A stretch of 64,000 nt of DNA, from positions 434,001 through 498,000 of the forward strand of contig CAWGGG010000002.1 in NCBI GenBank assembly GCA_963822145.1. Reading direction: 5' to 3'. A model generated the notes under the pieces. That model did not search any database. It was given only the letters and a program-made list of their open reading frames with translations, and was not told the DNA's origin. The translations under genes were made by a program, and so were the position numbers. Shown piece after piece: positions 35,503-44,921 of the stretch; the stretch's first letter is position 1; every line of letters starts with the position of its first letter. This DNA comes from UBA5072 sp963822145. GTDB lineage: Bacteria; Bacteroidota; Bacteroidia; Bacteroidales; UBA10428.

Positions 35503-35856
35503 ATGCATATTGAAGTTCTCAAATCGAAAATTCACCGGGTTACCGTAACGGAAGCCAACCTCAATTATATGGGCAGCATCACCATTGATGAAAATCTTAT
35601 GGACGCTGCCAACCTGATCGAAAACGAAAAGGTACAGGTTGTCGATATCAATAACGGGGAACGGTTTGAAACTTACGTGATCAGGGGAGATCGAGATACA
35701 GGAGTCATTTGTCTCAACGGACCTGCTGCCCGTAGAGTTGCCGTGGGGGATGTGGTGATCATCATGTCGTATGCCACGATGGACTTTGAGGAGGCCAGGC
35801 ATTTCAAACCCGTTATTGTCCTTCCGGATACCGCGACCAACCAACTCATCCGATAA
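35503..35856 (+). CDS. panD: Aspartate 1-decarboxylase
   Basis: 117 residues. The self-cleavage site is Gly24-Ser25 in LNYMGSITIDENLM, which generates the pyruvoyl cofactor. NGERFETYVIRGDRDTGVICLNGPAARRVAVGD is the remaining family core. It makes beta-alanine from aspartate, the second substrate of the neighbouring PanC. It is followed directly by the heptose adenylyltransferase gene. Confidence 0.97.
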   Translation: MHIEVLKSKIHRVTVTEANLNYMGSITIDENLMDAANLIENEKVQVVDINNGERFETYVIRGDRDTGVICLNGPAARRVAVGDVVIIMSYATMDFEEARHFKPVIVLPDTATNQLIR

Positions 35857-35865
35857 TTGCCCGTC

Positions 35866-36360
35866 ATGCCCAAACTCGAAGCCATCAACAACAAGATCCT
35901 GACCGGTCAGGCACTCGACAGGTGGCTTGCCATTGCCGCCTTTAAAAGGAAGACCATCGTTTTTACCAACGGCTGTTTTGATATCCTGCACCGGGGGCAT
36001 ATCCAATACCTGGCAAAGGCTGCTGGCCTGGGAGACCTGTTGATCATCGGCGTAAATACCGATGAATCCGTGAGGAAACTCAAAGGTCCTTCAAGGCCTT
36101 ATCTCGACGAACAAACCCGGTCGCTGATACTGGCTTCCCTGGGATTTGTCTCCGCAGTGGTCCTGTTCAATGAAGAAACACCTTATGACCTGATCAGGAA
36201 GATACAGCCGCACCACCTGGTGAAAGGCGGGGATTATAAGGCTGAGGAGGTGGTGGGATACGATATTGTAAAGGCCAGGGGAGGCCATACCCACATCATT
36301 CCACTTACGGAAGGGTATTCCAGCACTTCCGTTATTGATAAAATAGCAGGAAATTCCTGA
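35866..36360 (+). CDS. hldE2: D-glycero-beta-D-manno-heptose 1-phosphate adenylyltransferase (RfaE2-like)
   Basis: 164 residues from the ATG at 35866; a TTG at 35857 is in frame but less likely. The cytidylyltransferase-like motif VFTNGCFDILHRGHIQYLAKAAGLGD and NTDESVRKLKGPSRP are typical, as is HHLVKGGDYKAEEVVGYDIV. It is the nucleotidyltransferase half of the HldE function, activating heptose for lipopolysaccharide; no kinase domain is fused. Its stop overlaps the radA start by one base (TGATG). Confidence 0.9.
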   Translation: MPKLEAINNKILTGQALDRWLAIAAFKRKTIVFTNGCFDILHRGHIQYLAKAAGLGDLLIIGVNTDESVRKLKGPSRPYLDEQTRSLILASLGFVSAVVLFNEETPYDLIRKIQPHHLVKGGDYKAEEVVGYDIVKARGGHTHIIPLTEGYSSTSVIDKIAGNS

Positions 36361-37748
36361 TGGCCAAAGCCAAAACAGTTTTCGTGTGCCGCAGTTGTGG
36401 TACCGAAGCTCCCAAATGGATCGGCAAATGCCCGTCATGCGGTGAATGGAACACATTCATCGAGGAGGTTATTGCCCGCACCAGCCGTATTGCGCAAAGC
36501 CCTTTTTCTACGGGGCATGCATTTCCCGTAAGGCTTCATGAAGTTGATCCAAGGAGCCAGCCCCGGCTGGATACACAAACCGGCGAGCTGAACCGGGTGC
36601 TGGGAGGGGGTCTGGTCAGGGGTTCCATGGTGCTGATCGGTGGTGAGCCCGGTATCGGAAAATCGACCCTGGCCTTGCAGGTAGCCCTGGCCATGCGCAA
36701 TTATAAGGTACTTTACATATCGGGCGAAGAAAGTGTTCAGCAGATCAGCATGCGGGCTGAGCGGATCGGGCATACCAATGAAAACTGTTTTGTACTGAAC
36801 GAGGTATCGCTGCAAAGCATTTTTACACAATTGCAGCAGATGAAACCTGATATCCTGATCATCGATTCGGTGCAGACCCTTCAGGATGAAACGCTGGAGT
36901 CTTCTCCCGGAAGTATTACACAGATCAGGGAGTGCGCCGGTAAGCTGATGAAATTTGCCAAGGAAACTGCCACACCCGTTTTGCTGATCGGTCATATTAC
37001 CAAGGACGGCACCCTGGCAGGACCCAAGATCCTGGAGCATATCGTGGATACCGTATTGCTTTTTGAAGGCGACCAGCATTATCTGTACCGGATCTTACGC
37101 GCCACAAAAAACCGCTTCGGAGCTACTGCCGAACTGGGTATTTTCGAGATGTTGCAGGACGGGTTGCGGGAGGTGGACAATCCTTCGGAAGTACTGATCA
37201 ACAAAAGCAATGAGGGTCTAAGTGGTATTGCCACCGCTGCCACCATCGACGGAATCCGGCCATTTCTGATTGAAGTGCAGGCGTTGGTAAGCACGGCTGT
37301 TTACGGAACCCCTCAGCGTGTGTCCACCGGCTATGATGTAAGACGACTGAACATGTTGCTTGCGGTACTGGAGCGCAGGGCAGGGTTTAAACTAGCGACA
37401 CGCGATGTTTTCCTGAACCTGGCAGGTGGTCTGAGGGTCACTGATCCTGCACTGGACCTTTCCGTAATTGGGGCCATCCTTTCTTCGGGAGTTGACAAAG
37501 CCATTGCCAAAAAAATGTGTTTCAGCGCTGAGGTGGGCCTTTCCGGTGAAATAAGGCCGGTAAGCCGGATTGAAAGTCGTGTCCGGGAAGCCAGCAGACT
37601 GGGATTCACCGGCATTATGATATCAGGGGCCTATGAAAAGATCAACCTGCCGGGGAAGGAGCAGATTAAGATCATCAAGGTCAACAGGGTGGAGGAGGCT
37701 GTGAAGAAGCTATTCAGGGACGAGGGACAAGGGACAAGGGACGGGTGA
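36360..37748 (+). CDS. radA: DNA repair protein RadA
   Basis: 462 residues. The zinc finger has C10, C13, C24 and C27 (CRSCGTEAPKWIGKCPSCGEW). Walker A is GGEPGIGKST (about 94-103), and the RadA-specific KNRFG motif is in RATKNRFGATAELGIF. The C-terminal Lon-like domain contains AGGLRVTDPALDLSV and FSAEVGLSGEIRPV. It drives branch migration in recombination. The last ten residues (RDEGQGTRDG) are coded by an interspersed repeat that has run into the 3' end of the gene. Confidence 0.96.
   Translation: MAKAKTVFVCRSCGTEAPKWIGKCPSCGEWNTFIEEVIARTSRIAQSPFSTGHAFPVRLHEVDPRSQPRLDTQTGELNRVLGGGLVRGSMVLIGGEPGIGKSTLALQVALAMRNYKVLYISGEESVQQISMRAERIGHTNENCFVLNEVSLQSIFTQLQQMKPDILIIDSVQTLQDETLESSPGSITQIRECAGKLMKFAKETATPVLLIGHITKDGTLAGPKILEHIVDTVLLFEGDQHYLYRILRATKNRFGATAELGIFEMLQDGLREVDNPSEVLINKSNEGLSGIATAATIDGIRPFLIEVQALVSTAVYGTPQRVSTGYDVRRLNMLLAVLERRAGFKLATRDVFLNLAGGLRVTDPALDLSVIGAILSSGVDKAIAKKMCFSAEVGLSGEIRPVSRIESRVREASRLGFTGIMISGAYEKINLPGKEQIKIIKVNRVEEAVKKLFRDEGQGTRDG
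37718..37743. repeat. GGGACGAG-family repeat over the radA 3' end
   Basis: Reads GGGACGAGGGACAAGGGACA then AGGGAC, including the last codons of radA before its stop at 37746-37748. An inverted partner is at 37809-37839, so the transcript can form a large hairpin. Confidence 0.75.
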
Positions 37749-37808
37749 GGTATAAAGCTTTGGGAAAAATTCATAATTTCCCATCTTCGTACAAAACACA
37801 AACTTCAT

Positions 37809-37839
37809 CTGTCCCTCGTCCCTTGTCCCTCGTCCCTGA
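37809..37839. repeat. GGGACGAG-family repeat, inverted copy
   Basis: Reads CTGTCCCTCGTCCCTTGTCC then CTCGTCCCTGA on the plus strand. It is complementary to 37718-37743 across about 65 bases and ends two bases before the stop codon of the PBP1A gene (37842-37844). Confidence 0.75.
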
Positions 37840-37841
37840 TA

Positions 37842-40184
37842 TCACCATTCATTTTCCCAATAGAACTCATCTCCTGCTGCGGATTCAGCTACATCGCGGC
37901 AGTTGGGAACCCTCTCCATGCCCGGAGGAGCCTCAAAAACATCGGTCTGGTAAATACCCAGAGAATTATCCGCATACACTTTCTTCATGAACAGGGCATA
38001 AATGGGCAAGGCCATAGAAGCGCCCTGTCCCATTTCCATCCTGTCGAAATGCACCGAACGGTCCTCAGCACCTACCCATCCGCCAGCCACAATCTTTGGT
38101 GCAATGCCTATCATCCAACCATCGGAGTGGTTCTGTGTGGTGCCTGTTTTAGATGCGATCTGCGCGGTAAATCCATAGCGGTAGCGTAAACGAACGGCTG
38201 TGCCAAAATCAGTGACACCTTCCATCAAGTTCAGCATCAGGTAGGCGGTTTGTTCACTGATGGATTCAAACCGTTCAGGCAGGAATTCAGCCAGGACATT
38301 TCCGCTTTTGTCTTCGATCCGGGTGATATAAACCGGGTTGGTATGTTCGCCCTTGTTGGCAAAGGTAGCATAGGACGAAACCATTTCTGCGACAGACATG
38401 TCAGAGGTGCCGTATATCATCGAAGGTACAGGGTCAATATAGCTGGTTATTCCCATTTTATGGGCAATATCGGCGATCGGTTTGGGTTTGAACTCTTTGA
38501 TCAGCCAGGCGGAGATGTTGTTTTCCGAGGTGGCCAGGCCCCATTTCAGCGTCTTCATCTGCCCGAGGTCTTTCTCACTGCTGTTGCTTTTGGGGCTCCA
38601 CACGGTGTCGTTAACAAGAAAGGTTTGGGAGACATTGGGCACCTCATCGCAGGGATTCTTGCCTTCCTGCATGGCCAGGACATATAGGAAGGGTTTAAAG
38701 GTCGACCCGGCCTGCCGTTTGCTTTGGGTTACATGATCGTATTTGAAACTGGCAAAGTCGATACCGCCCACATAAGCCTTGACATTTCCGGAAGCCGGGT
38801 CCATGGCCATGAAACCGGTGCGGAGAAAATGCTTGTAATACCGGATGGAGTCGAGCGGGGTCATCGTGGTATCGATCTCGCCCCGCCAGCTGAATACTTT
38901 CATGGAGACCGGCTTTCGGAATACCCTATAGATCTCTTTAGTAGAAAGGCCCTGGTTTTTCAGGCTTTTTCCCCGGTCGGAGTTCAGCATGGCCCGGGTC
39001 AGGATTTTTTCAATATCCTGATCGGTGAGGTCCCTTGAAAAGGGAGCCCTTTTGCTGGACCTTTTTTCTTTAAAAAAGGCTGGTTGCAGGTAGCTGCCCA
39101 GGTGCTCCCTTACTGCTTCCTCGGCATATTGCTGCATTTTTGAATTCACTGTAGTGTATATTCTCAATCCATCTGTATACAGGTTATAGGGGTTTCCGTC
39201 AGGTTTCTTGTTCTTGTTACACCAGCCGAACAACGGATCGTTCATCCAGCTCATGGAATCCGTCCGGTAGCTTTCATAGTCGAAGTAATTCTTCCTTTTG
39301 GGTTCAGTGTTCATCAGCATGCGGCGTAAATGCTCACGGAAATAGGTGGCCAGGCCCTGATCGTGTGCAATCCGCTGAAACCGGAGTGTAAGCGGCAGTC
39401 CTTTCAGGGAATCTGCTACATCTTCGTTGAGAAAATCGTATTTGACCATCTGATTGAGCACTACGTTGCGGCGGCGCTGAACCCGTTCCCGTTTGTTAGA
39501 ATCAGCCGGATTATAAAAGGAAGGATTCTTGGCCATACCAACCAGCATGGCACTCTGTTCAATGGTCAGGGAATCGGTGAAAGTGCTGAAATAAACCTGG
39601 GCGGCAGATTTGATGCCTACGGCCTGGTTGAGGAAGTCGCACTGGTTGAAATACATGGTGATAATTTCTTCCTTGGTATAGGCTTTCTCGAGCCGGACGG
39701 CAATGATCCATTCCTTGATTTTCTGCCATCCTCTGCCAATAAGTGATCTGGGAGGTTCGTGAAAGAGCAGCTTGGCTAGCTGTTGCGTGATGGTACTTCC
39801 GCCACCGGAACTACGCTGCATGAGCAATCCGGTTTTGATAACCACTCGGGCCAGTCCCCGGGCATCAATGCCGGAATGCCTGTAGAATCTTTTATCCTCT
39901 GTGGAGATCAGGGCTTTTATAAGATGATCAGGAAGTTCATCATAATCCACATAGGTGCGGTTCTGGTTTTTATAATAAAACGAACCCAATACCCTGCCAT
40001 CTTCCGAGATCACCTGGGAGGCCAGGTTGATCTTGGGGTTTTCCAGGGCGTTAATATCGGGCATGTATCCGAGTCCGCCTACTGCGGCAAGCAAAAGAAG
40101 AAGCGTGAGCAGGGCAAATGGAGCGGCAAATATGATCCAGAAATACTTGTTGAACTTTTTCCGGTCGATGTTGGTTTTAATCAT
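37842..40184 (-). CDS. ponA: Penicillin-binding protein 1A, bifunctional
   Basis: 780 residues. One membrane segment lies at about 14-38. The glycosyltransferase domain has the catalytic Glu96 in ISTEDKRFYRHSGID and the block SSGGGSTITQQLAKLLF. The transpeptidase domain has the serine in RQAGSTFKPFLYV, the SxN motif in ATSENNISAWLI and KTG in ASKTGTTQNHSDGWMIGI. It polymerises and crosslinks peptidoglycan. It is divergent from topA and convergent with radA. Confidence 0.95.
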   Translation of the reverse strand: MIKTNIDRKKFNKYFWIIFAAPFALLTLLLLLAAVGGLGYMPDINALENPKINLASQVISEDGRVLGSFYYKNQNRTYVDYDELPDHLIKALISTEDKRFYRHSGIDARGLARVVIKTGLLMQRSSGGGSTITQQLAKLLFHEPPRSLIGRGWQKIKEWIIAVRLEKAYTKEEIITMYFNQCDFLNQAVGIKSAAQVYFSTFTDSLTIEQSAMLVGMAKNPSFYNPADSNKRERVQRRRNVVLNQMVKYDFLNEDVADSLKGLPLTLRFQRIAHDQGLATYFREHLRRMLMNTEPKRKNYFDYESYRTDSMSWMNDPLFGWCNKNKKPDGNPYNLYTDGLRIYTTVNSKMQQYAEEAVREHLGSYLQPAFFKEKRSSKRAPFSRDLTDQDIEKILTRAMLNSDRGKSLKNQGLSTKEIYRVFRKPVSMKVFSWRGEIDTTMTPLDSIRYYKHFLRTGFMAMDPASGNVKAYVGGIDFASFKYDHVTQSKRQAGSTFKPFLYVLAMQEGKNPCDEVPNVSQTFLVNDTVWSPKSNSSEKDLGQMKTLKWGLATSENNISAWLIKEFKPKPIADIAHKMGITSYIDPVPSMIYGTSDMSVAEMVSSYATFANKGEHTNPVYITRIEDKSGNVLAEFLPERFESISEQTAYLMLNLMEGVTDFGTAVRLRYRYGFTAQIASKTGTTQNHSDGWMIGIAPKIVAGGWVGAEDRSVHFDRMEMGQGASMALPIYALFMKKVYADNSLGIYQTDVFEAPPGMERVPNCRDVAESAAGDEFYWENEW

Positions 40185-40232
40185 ACAAATTGACAGTGAA
40201 TCGGGTAAAAGTAATAATATTTGAATTAAAAT

Positions 40233-40263
40233 TTTGAACTTCGCGGCATAATTGATTTATTTG
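40233..40263 (+). promoter_or_regulatory. Promoter of topA
   Basis: TTTG (40233-40236), 19 bases, then TTTATTTG (40256-40263). This matches TTTG-N19-TAnnTTTG with one mismatch (T for A at the second -7 position). The topA ATG is 23 bases further. Confidence 0.65.
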
Positions 40264-40286
40264 CACCGGTATAAAACGTTTATGTA

Positions 40287-42602
40287 ATGATTAACAATTT
40301 GGTAATAGTTGAATCACCTGCCAAGGCCAAGACGATTGAGAAATTCCTCGGAAAGGATTTTAAGGTTAAGTCGAGTATGGGGCATATCCGTGATTTATCC
40401 AAAGAAGATCTGGGCATTGATATAAAGAACCATTTTAAACCCAAATATATTGTTCCCGCGGATAAGAAGAAAACGGTTGCTGATCTGAAAGAATCTGTCA
40501 AACAAGCCAAAACGGTGTGGCTTGCCTCTGATGAGGACCGTGAAGGAGAGGCCATTGCCTGGCACCTGAGCGAGGAGCTGAAGCTGGATAAAAACAGCAC
40601 CCGGCGCATTGTCTTTCATGAGATCACCAGGGAGGCCATTTTACACGCCATTGAGCACTACCGGGGGATTGATCATAATCTGGTAAATGCCCAGCAGGCC
40701 AGGAGAATCCTGGATCGCCTGGTAGGTTTTGAGATAAGTCCGATCCTCTGGAGAAAGGTGAAGCCCTCGCTTTCAGCCGGGCGCGTGCAGTCGGTTGCCG
40801 TCAGACTGATCGTAGAACGTGAAAGGGAGATCATCAATTTCAAAAGCACCTCCTCTTACAGGGTAACCGGTATATTCGAAGTACAGGATAAAAACAAAAA
40901 GGTTCATCAGCTGAAAGCGGAGTTGAATGAACGGTTTCCTGGCCGCGCAAAAGCCCTGGCTTTTCTTGAAAAGTGCAAAACTGCAAGCTTTACCGTAGCA
41001 GACGTTGTGAAGAAGCCGGCCAAAAAATCTCCTTCCCCACCCTTTACCACATCCACGCTCCAGCAGGAGGCCAGCCGCAAGCTGGGCTTTTCTGTCTCAC
41101 AGACCATGACTGTTGCCCAGCGTCTTTACGAGGCCGGTCTTATCACCTATATGAGAACCGACTCGGTAAATCTTTCGAATACCGCACAAGGTGCTGCAGA
41201 GGAGATGATTATCAAGGAGTTCGGTAAAGAATTTGTGCATATCAGGAACTACAAAACCAAAAGCAAGGGTGCCCAGGAAGCCCATGAAGCGATCAGGCCC
41301 GTATATCTCAGCAACCCTTCCGTTGAGGGAAATGCCACCGAGAAAAGGCTTTATGAACTGATCTGGAAACGTACCATTGCCTCACAGATGAGTGATGCAC
41401 GGCTGGAAAAAACCACGGTGTCCCTTTCGGTTTCCGGGTGCCGGGAGAAATTCATCGCGGAAGGAGAGGTAATGAAATTTGAGGGGTTTCTGAAAGTATA
41501 TCTCGAGTCTATGGATGACGAGGCAGAAGAAAAAGGCGAAGTGCTGCTGCCTCCGCTGGAAACCGGCATGATGCTGCCATACCTGGGCATTCAGGCAACA
41601 GAAAAGTTTACCCATTATCCTCCGCGCTATACTGAGGCCAGCCTGGTTAAAAAGCTTGAAGAACTGGGCATCGGGCGACCGTCAACCTATGCCCCCACCA
41701 TATCCACAATACAACAGCGGGGATATGTGATCAAGGAGGAACGGCCCGGGAAGGAACGGTCTTACAACGTCATATCACTCGAAAAGGGAAATTTGCGGGA
41801 ATCGGTGAATAAAGAAATCACCGGCGCTGAAAAGGGTAAGCTTTTCCCCGATAACATCGGCATGGTGGTAAATGATTTCCTGGTGGAACATTTTTCCGAA
41901 ATCCTGGATTTCAATTTTACAGCCTCGGTGGAGAAAGAGTTTGATGAGATTGCGGACGGCAAGTCCAACTGGACGGAAATGATCGACAAATTCTACCGTT
42001 CTTTTCACAAGAAGGTGGAAAACACCCTGGCACAGAAGGAGATTACCAAGACTGAACGATTGCTGGGTAAGGATCCGTTATCGGGCAGGCAGGTATATGC
42101 ACGGATGGCACGGTTTGGTGCTGTGGCCCAGATAGGGGAAACAAATGGCGAAGAAAAACCAAGATACGCCCAGCTCCGCAAAGGGCAAAATATAGAATCA
42201 ATTACCCTTGAAGAAGCGCTGGATCTTTTTAAACTTCCCCGCAACCTGGGTTTGTTCGAAGACAGCGAGGTTACTGTATCCACAGGGCGATTTGGACCGT
42301 ATGTTTTACACAAATCCAAATTCTATTCCCTGCAAAAGGGGATTGATGATCCCTATACGATCGACCTGGAGCGTGCGGAGGTGTTGATCCTGGAGAAGCG
42401 GGACAAGGATAAAAACAAAGTTATCCGGGAATTTGCCGAAGACCGTGATCTGTCAGTGCTCAACGGACGGTGGGGTCCTTATATCAGTTATAAAAAGGAT
42501 AACTTCAAGATCCCAAGAGGCGCTGATCCCAAATCACTGACTTACGATGATTGCCTGAAGATCATCGCAGAAACCCCGGTCAAAAGAAAAAAGAAGAAAT
42601 AA
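40287..42602 (+). CDS. topA: DNA topoisomerase I
   Basis: 771 residues. The TOPRIM domain starts with VIVESPAKAKTIEKFLG and has SDEDREGEAIAWHL; the active tyrosine is Y288 in GLITYMRTDSVNLS. HEAIRPVYLS and YTEASLVKKLEELGIGRPSTYA are also typical. Instead of classic Cys4 zinc ribbons, the C-terminus has topoisomerase-C repeats (VSTGRFGPYVLHKSKFYSL, LNGRWGPYISYKKDNFKIP) without cysteine clusters. It relaxes negative supercoils. It precedes the arginase-like gene by 13 bases. Confidence 0.96.
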   Translation: MINNLVIVESPAKAKTIEKFLGKDFKVKSSMGHIRDLSKEDLGIDIKNHFKPKYIVPADKKKTVADLKESVKQAKTVWLASDEDREGEAIAWHLSEELKLDKNSTRRIVFHEITREAILHAIEHYRGIDHNLVNAQQARRILDRLVGFEISPILWRKVKPSLSAGRVQSVAVRLIVEREREIINFKSTSSYRVTGIFEVQDKNKKVHQLKAELNERFPGRAKALAFLEKCKTASFTVADVVKKPAKKSPSPPFTTSTLQQEASRKLGFSVSQTMTVAQRLYEAGLITYMRTDSVNLSNTAQGAAEEMIIKEFGKEFVHIRNYKTKSKGAQEAHEAIRPVYLSNPSVEGNATEKRLYELIWKRTIASQMSDARLEKTTVSLSVSGCREKFIAEGEVMKFEGFLKVYLESMDDEAEEKGEVLLPPLETGMMLPYLGIQATEKFTHYPPRYTEASLVKKLEELGIGRPSTYAPTISTIQQRGYVIKEERPGKERSYNVISLEKGNLRESVNKEITGAEKGKLFPDNIGMVVNDFLVEHFSEILDFNFTASVEKEFDEIADGKSNWTEMIDKFYRSFHKKVENTLAQKEITKTERLLGKDPLSGRQVYARMARFGAVAQIGETNGEEKPRYAQLRKGQNIESITLEEALDLFKLPRNLGLFEDSEVTVSTGRFGPYVLHKSKFYSLQKGIDDPYTIDLERAEVLILEKRDKDKNKVIREFAEDRDLSVLNGRWGPYISYKKDNFKIPRGADPKSLTYDDCLKIIAETPVKRKKKK

Positions 42603-42615
42603 CCATTTCTGATCC

Positions 42616-43761
42616 ATGGATCTGAATTACTATTTTGAACCGGTCTCACTGGAGAAATCTGAGGAATTTTTCAGAATCAGTGATGCCATGTTCGGCCGGA
42701 ATATCCGCATCAATACGCCCAGCACTCCCATCGATGAGATCAGTAATTACCAGATAGCCATTATGGGCGTGGCCGAGGACCGCAATTCGGCCAACAAAGG
42801 ATCGGCGCAGTCCCCTGACAGGATCAGGAGGAAGTTGTACGAGTTGTTCAGGGTTCACGAAAAGTTAAGGATCATTGACCTGGGGAATATCAAATCCACA
42901 GCCACGCCTGAAGACTCGTATTTCGGTATCCGCGATGTGATGACGGACCTTCTGAACAACCAGGTAACTGCAATTGTGCTGGGCGGGAGCCAGGATATTA
43001 CTAAAGGCATTTTCATGGCCTATGAGCAGCGTAGCTTTCTCCCTTGCCTGGTATCGGTTGATTCCAGGCTCGACCTTGAGGAAGGCCCCCTTTCCTCAGC
43101 CACCTGGCTGTCCTATGTGATCAGCAGTCCCAGACTTTTCAATTGCGCGGCCCTGGGACACCAGCAATACCTGGTGAACACAAAGAGTATCACGCAGATG
43201 GAAGAGAAGGGTTTTGATGTGGTCCGGCTTGGACTGTTAAGATCCAACCTGATGCTGGCCGAGCCCTTTTTAAGGGACAGTCACCTGGTGAGTTTTGATT
43301 TGGCCGCCGTTAAACAATCCGATGCCCCCGGAACCCGGTTTCCTTCTCCCAACGGACTGTCGGCAGAAGAAGCCTGTCAGTTGTCAAGGTTTTCCGGTAT
43401 GAGTGACCAGGTATCCTGTTTCGGCCTGTTTGAGACCAATCCGCAATATGATAGCCACGATCAAACCACGCATCTGGCCGCACAGGCGGCATGGCACTTC
43501 ATCGAAGGCTTCTCGCAGCGGAAAAAGGAAAGGCCTGTACAGAACAGTCCCGATTTTAAAGTATATATGGTGAACCACCGGGATATGGAGCATACACTGA
43601 CGTTTTACAAAAGTCTGGTTACCGGTCGCTGGTGGATGGAGATTCCCGTAATCAAAACGGGGGATCCTTTACTGGTTGCCTGTTCACAGGAGGAATATCA
43701 ACAGGCTTGCAACCATGAAATCCCGGAAATGTGGTGGAAGGCGTTTCAGCGGATTAATTAA
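42616..43761 (+). CDS. Arginase/formiminoglutamase-fold protein with lost metal ligands
   Basis: 381 residues with the ureohydrolase fold, but the manganese-binding motifs are altered. The usual GGxHD is GGSQD (123-127), DxHxD is DSRLD (149-153), and SxDxDxxDP is SFDLAAVKQSDAPG (226-239). Two histidines and at least one aspartate are therefore missing, so hydrolysis of arginine, agmatine or formiminoglutamate is unlikely. It follows topA by 13 bases and is probably cotranscribed. I recall that related proteins are found next to topA or gldK genes in other Bacteroidetes, but I cannot check that here. A structural or regulatory role is possible. Confidence 0.8.
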   Translation: MDLNYYFEPVSLEKSEEFFRISDAMFGRNIRINTPSTPIDEISNYQIAIMGVAEDRNSANKGSAQSPDRIRRKLYELFRVHEKLRIIDLGNIKSTATPEDSYFGIRDVMTDLLNNQVTAIVLGGSQDITKGIFMAYEQRSFLPCLVSVDSRLDLEEGPLSSATWLSYVISSPRLFNCAALGHQQYLVNTKSITQMEEKGFDVVRLGLLRSNLMLAEPFLRDSHLVSFDLAAVKQSDAPGTRFPSPNGLSAEEACQLSRFSGMSDQVSCFGLFETNPQYDSHDQTTHLAAQAAWHFIEGFSQRKKERPVQNSPDFKVYMVNHRDMEHTLTFYKSLVTGRWWMEIPVIKTGDPLLVACSQEEYQQACNHEIPEMWWKAFQRIN

Positions 43762-44132
43762 ACAGTTTCGGAATACTCATGGTACCTGAACTCGGCCTTG
43801 GGTAAAAGTTCCTCAAAAATCTGTCCGCTCTCCAGGGCATCCTCATCATCCGACTCATAATGCCAATTGATAATCAATTCCTTGATATGGTTGTTAGCAT
43901 CCAGTACTTTCAGCAGTTCCAGGAGTTTTTTGGAGGAGGCGCTGTTCAGGTATTCCAGGTTGATATCCATTTTAACAACTTCAGATTGAAGCATCCAGGA
44001 CCATTCGATCAGGGGAGCATAGAATTTGGTGACATTCTCCGGCAGTGAGCGTCCTTCCAGTAAAAGCCGGCCATCCGAAATGAATTTTACTGCCGGCGTG
44101 CTGGTAGTTGGTTCAAAATATATGTTTCTCAT
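43758..44132 (-). CDS. SiaC-family regulatory phosphoprotein (DUF1987)
   Basis: 124 residues from the ATG at 44132; the open frame extends further upstream but overlaps the cyclase start and lacks family resemblance. The start YFEPTTSTPAVKFISDGRLLLEGRSLPENVTKFYAPLIEW and the MDINLEYLNSASSKKLLELLKVLD block are typical of SiaC-like proteins, STAS-like partners of a kinase/phosphatase switch. No siaA, siaB or siaD lies nearby. Its stop overlaps the stop of the arginase-like gene: both use the same TTAA (43758-43761). Confidence 0.85.
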   Translation of the reverse strand: MRNIYFEPTTSTPAVKFISDGRLLLEGRSLPENVTKFYAPLIEWSWMLQSEVVKMDINLEYLNSASSKKLLELLKVLDANNHIKELIINWHYESDDEDALESGQIFEELLPKAEFRYHEYSETV

Positions 44133-44270
44133 GACAGTTAGGTTTTTGTTTACATCCAATTGTACGTTAAAGCGCGCTATAAGATTTAAACTTATGACGA
44201 ATGCATGGAAATGATTGACTATATTAGCCCTACTTGAAATAAAATCGTTTTGTGAACAGTAATTAAAACC

Positions 44271-44921
44271 ATGCAGGTTATTGATCTTACACATATCCTG
44301 GAAACCGGCATGCCGGTTTATCCCGGATCAGAACAGGCAGTGCTGCTGAAGTCGGCAACCTATACATCTCACAGATACCAGGAAACAATACTGCGATTTT
44401 CCGCACATACCGGAACCCATATCGATTGCGGACGTCATTTTTTTGAGCAGGGCCTGAGTGCCGGAAACACACCGCCGGATCGTTTCATTGGCAGGGCGCT
44501 GGTAATCGACTGCAGGGGAATACAGGGGGGAACCCATATTTTAAAATCGCAGATGCTGTCCTATTCCGGGAGGCTCGAAAAAACTGACTTTGTGTTGTTT
44601 CATACAGGCTGGAGCCGTTTTTGGGGTACAGATGGGTATTTCAGGGACTATCCCACACCTGATCCGGAAGCGGCAGAATTTCTCACGGGTTTTCCCCTGA
44701 AGGGCATCGGTATTGATGCCATCAGTCTCGACCCCTCTGATTCCACTGATTTTCCGAACCACAGAATATTACTTTCCCGGGGTTTCCTGTTGATTGAAAA
44801 CCTGACCTGTCTGGAGAATTTGCCGGATTCGGAATTCCTCTTCAGCTGCCTTCCTTTAAAAATAAATGATGGAGATGGCTCACCGGTGAGAGCGGTGGGG
44901 ATAGTAGGGAGTATACTGTAG
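44271..44921 (+). CDS. Cyclase/kynurenine formamidase family protein
   Basis: 216 residues. The metal-binding motif of this family, HxGTHxDxxxHF, is present as AHTGTHIDCGRHFFEQG (residues 45-61). The start VIDLTHILETGMPVYPG and DFVLFHTGWSRFWG are also typical, and IGIDAISLDPSD comes later. Members hydrolyse N-formylkynurenine or other amides or lactones; the substrate here is unknown, and no tryptophan-degradation genes are adjacent. Its stop TAG (44919-44921) is inside a palindromic repeat. Confidence 0.85.
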   Translation: MQVIDLTHILETGMPVYPGSEQAVLLKSATYTSHRYQETILRFSAHTGTHIDCGRHFFEQGLSAGNTPPDRFIGRALVIDCRGIQGGTHILKSQMLSYSGRLEKTDFVLFHTGWSRFWGTDGYFRDYPTPDPEAAEFLTGFPLKGIGIDAISLDPSDSTDFPNHRILLSRGFLLIENLTCLENLPDSEFLFSCLPLKINDGDGSPVRAVGIVGSIL

